A stretch of DNA of 60,490 bases from Bacteroidales bacterium. Lineage in GTDB: Bacteria; Bacteroidota; Bacteroidia; Bacteroidales; Muribaculaceae. The DNA is taken from contig JAUNGA010000005.1 in the NCBI GenBank assembly GCA_030524765.1, forward strand, positions 1-60,490, read 5' to 3'. Shown one piece after another: positions 58,448 through 60,490 of this stretch; position 1 is the first letter of the stretch, and the number at the start of each line of letters is the position of its first letter. A program made the position numbers and the translations under genes. The notes beneath the pieces were generated by a model that worked only from the letters and a program-made list of their open reading frames with translations, made no database searches and had not been told where the DNA came from.

Positions 58448-58500
58448 TGACTTTTCCCGTGCATTTGGCATCGCTTTCTGAGTACAAATAATCAGAAGTT

Positions 58501-58562
58501 TTTACCAATTGTTTACCATTTGAACAATGCCCGTTTACCAGATGTTTACCAAATGTTTACCA
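58501..58562 (+). repeat. Five helically phased TTTACCA repeats
   Basis: TTTACCA begins at 58501, 58512, 58534, 58545 and 58556: intervals of 11, 22, 11 and 11 bp, so all lie on one face of the DNA. Four of the five are preceded by G. The array ends 75 bp before the recombinase start. It looks like a binding array for a DNA-binding protein, possibly the recombinase's arm-type sites or a repressor. The remaining spacer (58563-58636) is AT-rich with no clear promoter. Confidence 0.75.
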
Positions 58563-58636
58563 CTGCAATTAATTGTGTATTAGGTAATTAAGGTTAAATA
58601 TTAAACATCAAACAAATATCAAATAATTTAGTAAAC

Positions 58637-60130
58637 ATGGCAAATTTCAAAGCATGTGTACGAAGACCTCGAAGCGATGGGTTCTGGCAGGTTTACATCC
58701 GGGTCACCCACCACAGAGGACTTGGCTACATCAAAACAGACAAGATGGTCACGAAGAAGGAGTTGACCAAAACCAGTGAGATAAAGGATGCCTTCGTCCT
58801 TAGTTACTGTGCCGATCTCATAATCCGGTACAATAATCTTCTCAACACAGTGAATGCTGAGGAGTGGACCGTAAATCAGGTTATCGAATTTCTGACGACC
58901 GAATCACAGGACATATGTTTCAGCGATTACGCAAGAATCCATATCAATCGAATGATCAATAGTGGACATGAGCGTACATCCAAGAACTACAAATACGCTG
59001 TAGAAAATCTTGAACGCTATATTGGCTCAAACAAGCTTATGTTTGGACAGCTAACATCAGCGGTGTTAAAGAAATGGATCGATTCACTGAAGAATACCAA
59101 TCGCGCCAAGGAAATGTACCCCATTAATATCAGACAGATATTTAAGGCCGCGATTATGGAGCTTAATGATGAAGAGAAAGGAATCGTAAAGATTAAATTC
59201 AATCCATGGAACAAAATCAAGATTCCTAAGGCAGACAAGACTACTCAACGTGCCATAAGCGCCGAGGCTTGTAGAGAGTTTTTCAACAGACCACTTCCCC
59301 AAACCAAAATGCTCTCATCTCTTCCGGAACTTGGCAGAGACGTAGCTTTGCTGGTATTATGTCTTGGCGGCATCAATACAGCGGATCTATATGCCTTGAA
59401 AAAGACAGACTTCAATAATGGTGTCATAGGCTACAAGAGAGCAAAGACACGCCATTGTCGCGCCGATGAAGCATATATAGAAATGCGGGTAGAGCCATTT
59501 ATCCGTCCGATCTTTGATAAATACCTTGCTGATGAAGACGATGAATATCTCTTTACCTTTCATCTTCGCTATTGTGACCATGACAGCTTCTGTGCCAATG
59601 TAAACAATGGCATTAAGAAGATATGCGACGATATGGGTATGGAAAAAGAGGATAGATATTGCGTTTACACTTTCCGTCATACCTGGGGCACAATCGCACA
59701 GAATGACTGCGAAGCTAATCTCTATGAAGTTGCTTTTGGCATGAATCATAGCCGAGGACTTAATGTCACTCGTGGGTATGTTAAAGTGGACTTTTCTCCT
59801 GCATGGACATTAAATGCGAAAGTCATCGACTTCATTTTCTTCACAGAGAAGGAAAGTAAGCAAGGTAAGGCAAAGGACCTCGATGAAACAGAAGATAAGT
59901 ATTTCCGAATCTCTCCTAAAATGCTGGTGCAGGGACGGGCTTATTTCAAGGGAAAGGTCCTTGCCGAAATCATGGATACCGGTTACAGCAATGTCGAACA
60001 GGTAATATCTACCCTTGTTCCCATGCTTCCGGATTCTATCCCCATGAGGGCTGCTATCCAATTCAGGATAGATAATATAGATCATGAGACTCATGTGGTC
60101 TATGAACGAACTAAAGGAAAAGGATTTTAA
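58637..60130 (+). CDS. Tyrosine recombinase/integrase, Bacteroidetes type
   Basis: 497 aa. N-terminal arm-binding-like region (1-75), SAM-like core-binding domain (about 80-200) and the catalytic domain. Catalytic residues seen: Lys270, Arg347 in YTFRHTW, His371, and nucleophile Tyr381 in TRGYV. The first catalytic Arg is replaced by Asn247 (GGINTADLYAL) and the first His by Tyr344, variations known among Bacteroidetes integrases such as IntDOT. A C-terminal extension of about 115 residues after the tyrosine is longer than usual. The gene is clearly more AT-rich than its neighbours and has different codon choice, suggesting transfer. No excisionase or conjugation genes are in the window. Confidence 0.9.
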   Translation: MANFKACVRRPRSDGFWQVYIRVTHHRGLGYIKTDKMVTKKELTKTSEIKDAFVLSYCADLIIRYNNLLNTVNAEEWTVNQVIEFLTTESQDICFSDYARIHINRMINSGHERTSKNYKYAVENLERYIGSNKLMFGQLTSAVLKKWIDSLKNTNRAKEMYPINIRQIFKAAIMELNDEEKGIVKIKFNPWNKIKIPKADKTTQRAISAEACREFFNRPLPQTKMLSSLPELGRDVALLVLCLGGINTADLYALKKTDFNNGVIGYKRAKTRHCRADEAYIEMRVEPFIRPIFDKYLADEDDEYLFTFHLRYCDHDSFCANVNNGIKKICDDMGMEKEDRYCVYTFRHTWGTIAQNDCEANLYEVAFGMNHSRGLNVTRGYVKVDFSPAWTLNAKVIDFIFFTEKESKQGKAKDLDETEDKYFRISPKMLVQGRAYFKGKVLAEIMDTGYSNVEQVISTLVPMLPDSIPMRAAIQFRIDNIDHETHVVYERTKGKGF

Positions 60131-60436
60131 TCCACCACGAAGCAACGTTTGAGAAGTTCCACACGAGGGAACAGACTCACAACACACCCTGCCAAGCCGT
60201 GTCGGTCATCACAACCGGCATGGCTTTTTCATTTCCCTCCCGTCAGGGATTCGGTCGAGACACCACATATCGACGCCATAGCCAACCGATACCAACGGCA
60301 AGCCTGGCAGCCGACCAACGCAGCATCCTGTAGGAAAGTATGACAGCCCATTTAGTAAGGAAAAGAGCCAGACGGAAAAGACGGACGGCAACCCACACCA
60401 CAATCCATATTATCAGCAGGAACGGTGAGAGTATGA
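60131..60436. other. Non-coding stretch between recombinase and right repeat
   Basis: 306 bp without a recognisable gene apart from the terminator at 60194-60229 and two weak overlapping short frames (60209-60403 minus, 64 codons; 60340-60468 plus). Base composition is mixed, with a purine-rich tract at about 60355-60385. It probably holds the end of the element bearing the recombinase. Confidence 0.5.
60194..60229 (+). terminator. Terminator after the recombinase gene
   Basis: Stem AAGCCGTG-t-CGG / CCG-g-CATGGCTT (one G-T pair) with a 9-base loop, followed by TTTTT, 64 bp after the stop codon. Confidence 0.75.
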
Positions 60437-60468
60437 TGGAGAGACCGGAGCATGCTGGGACAGCATAA
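60340..60468 (+). CDS. Short frame sharing the AKR C-terminal tail (doubtful)
   Basis: 42 codons from ATG, very basic in the middle (KRARRKRR), ending in ERPEHAGTA-stop, the same nine residues and frame as the aldo/keto reductase at the other end of the window, because the repeat copy supplies them. No family is recognised. It may be a chance frame; it is listed because the frame is preserved into the repeat. Confidence 0.2.
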   Translation: MTAHLVRKRARRKRRTATHTTIHIISRNGESMMERPEHAGTA

Positions 60469-60488
60469 GGGTTGAAAAAGAGAGCTGG
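60437..60488. repeat. Terminal inverted repeat, right copy
   Basis: Exact reverse complement of 1-52, ending two bases before the window end. Reading outward from the recombinase gene it runs in the same sense as the aldo/keto reductase 3' end. Identity stops sharply at 60437 (60436 differs), giving a defined inner edge. Probable attachment core or assembly-breaking repeat. Confidence 0.8.
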
Positions 60489-60490
60489 AA

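Noticed and set aside
58501..58562. TTTACCA repeats as a CRISPR array
   Set aside because: Units are 7 bp with 4-bp spacing, no unique spacers of about 30 bp, and no cas genes in the window.
60209..60403. 64-codon minus-strand frame near the right end
   Set aside because: Overlaps the recombinase terminator and has no recognisable domain or promoter; kept only as part of the non-coding description.

Overview
The window looks like a chromosomal segment of a gut Bacteroidales bacterium, most likely from the Muribaculaceae/Bacteroidaceae side of the order. The support is: repeated promoter boxes of the Bacteroidetes type (TAnnTTTG, usually TAACTTTG or TAAATTTG); families largely confined to Bacteroidetes (DUF4421, DUF4827, DUF5686, PCMD, TIGR02757, PepSY-like lipoproteins); a histidine-use operon with a bifunctional formiminotransferase-cyclodeaminase; and PPi-linked glycolytic enzymes (Pfp, PpdK). 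The family-level placement is inference. All coordinates were counted by hand.

Layout. 21-2940 (-): a redox pair, a membrane polyferredoxin and a Tat-exported aldo/keto reductase with ferredoxin tail. 3096-3173: tRNA-His. 3313-5135: a TIGR02757 protein and a convergent DUF4421 outer-membrane-type protein. 5289-11758 (+): histidine degradation operon ftcD-hutU-hutH-hutI. 11759-14330: EamA exporter, OmpA-type lipoprotein, ZIP metal transporter. 14433-17613 (+): glycosidase-like protein coupled to two glycosyltransferases. 17564-27993 (-): a nine-gene housekeeping operon (DHH phosphoesterase, DUF4827, GlmM, ABC-F, a frameshifted DUF4250 gene, UvrD/PcrA, NspC, glycosyltransferase, RadC). 28094-30787 (-): valS. 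30928-36203 (+): patatin, alpha-amylase family protein, prs, pfp. 36395-39575 (+): two paralogous barrel-like proteins and a PCMD lipoprotein. 39648-43204 (+): alpha/beta hydrolase, membrane-anchored MurF-like ligase, Ddl-like ligase. 43400-48175 (+): clpC-like and htpG chaperones. 48341-55409: PepSY-like lipoprotein, unusual hybrid histidine kinase, DUF5686 protein, CYTH phosphatase, rlmD. 55650-58364 (+): ppdK. 58637-60130 (+): a foreign-looking tyrosine recombinase.

Most of the window is ordinary core genome. The parts that stand out are: a 52-bp repeat at both extremities in inverted orientation, one copy overlapping the 3' end of the aldo/keto reductase gene and the other lying 306 bp beyond the tyrosine recombinase; five TTTACCA motifs phased at multiples of 11 bp upstream of that recombinase; a textbook sigma-54 promoter in front of the Clp ATPase gene; a hybrid sensor kinase whose phospho-acceptor histidine is replaced by arginine, with a promoter enclosed by a 10-bp inverted repeat; and a three-gene cassette whose MurF-like ligase has swapped its UDP-substrate domain for membrane helices.

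Functionally, the hut operon yields glutamate and one-carbon units from histidine. Pfp and PpdK point to pyrophosphate-saving glycolysis. GlmM, the MurF/Ddl-like pair and the glycosyltransferases point to envelope construction. ClpC and HtpG form a protein quality-control block.
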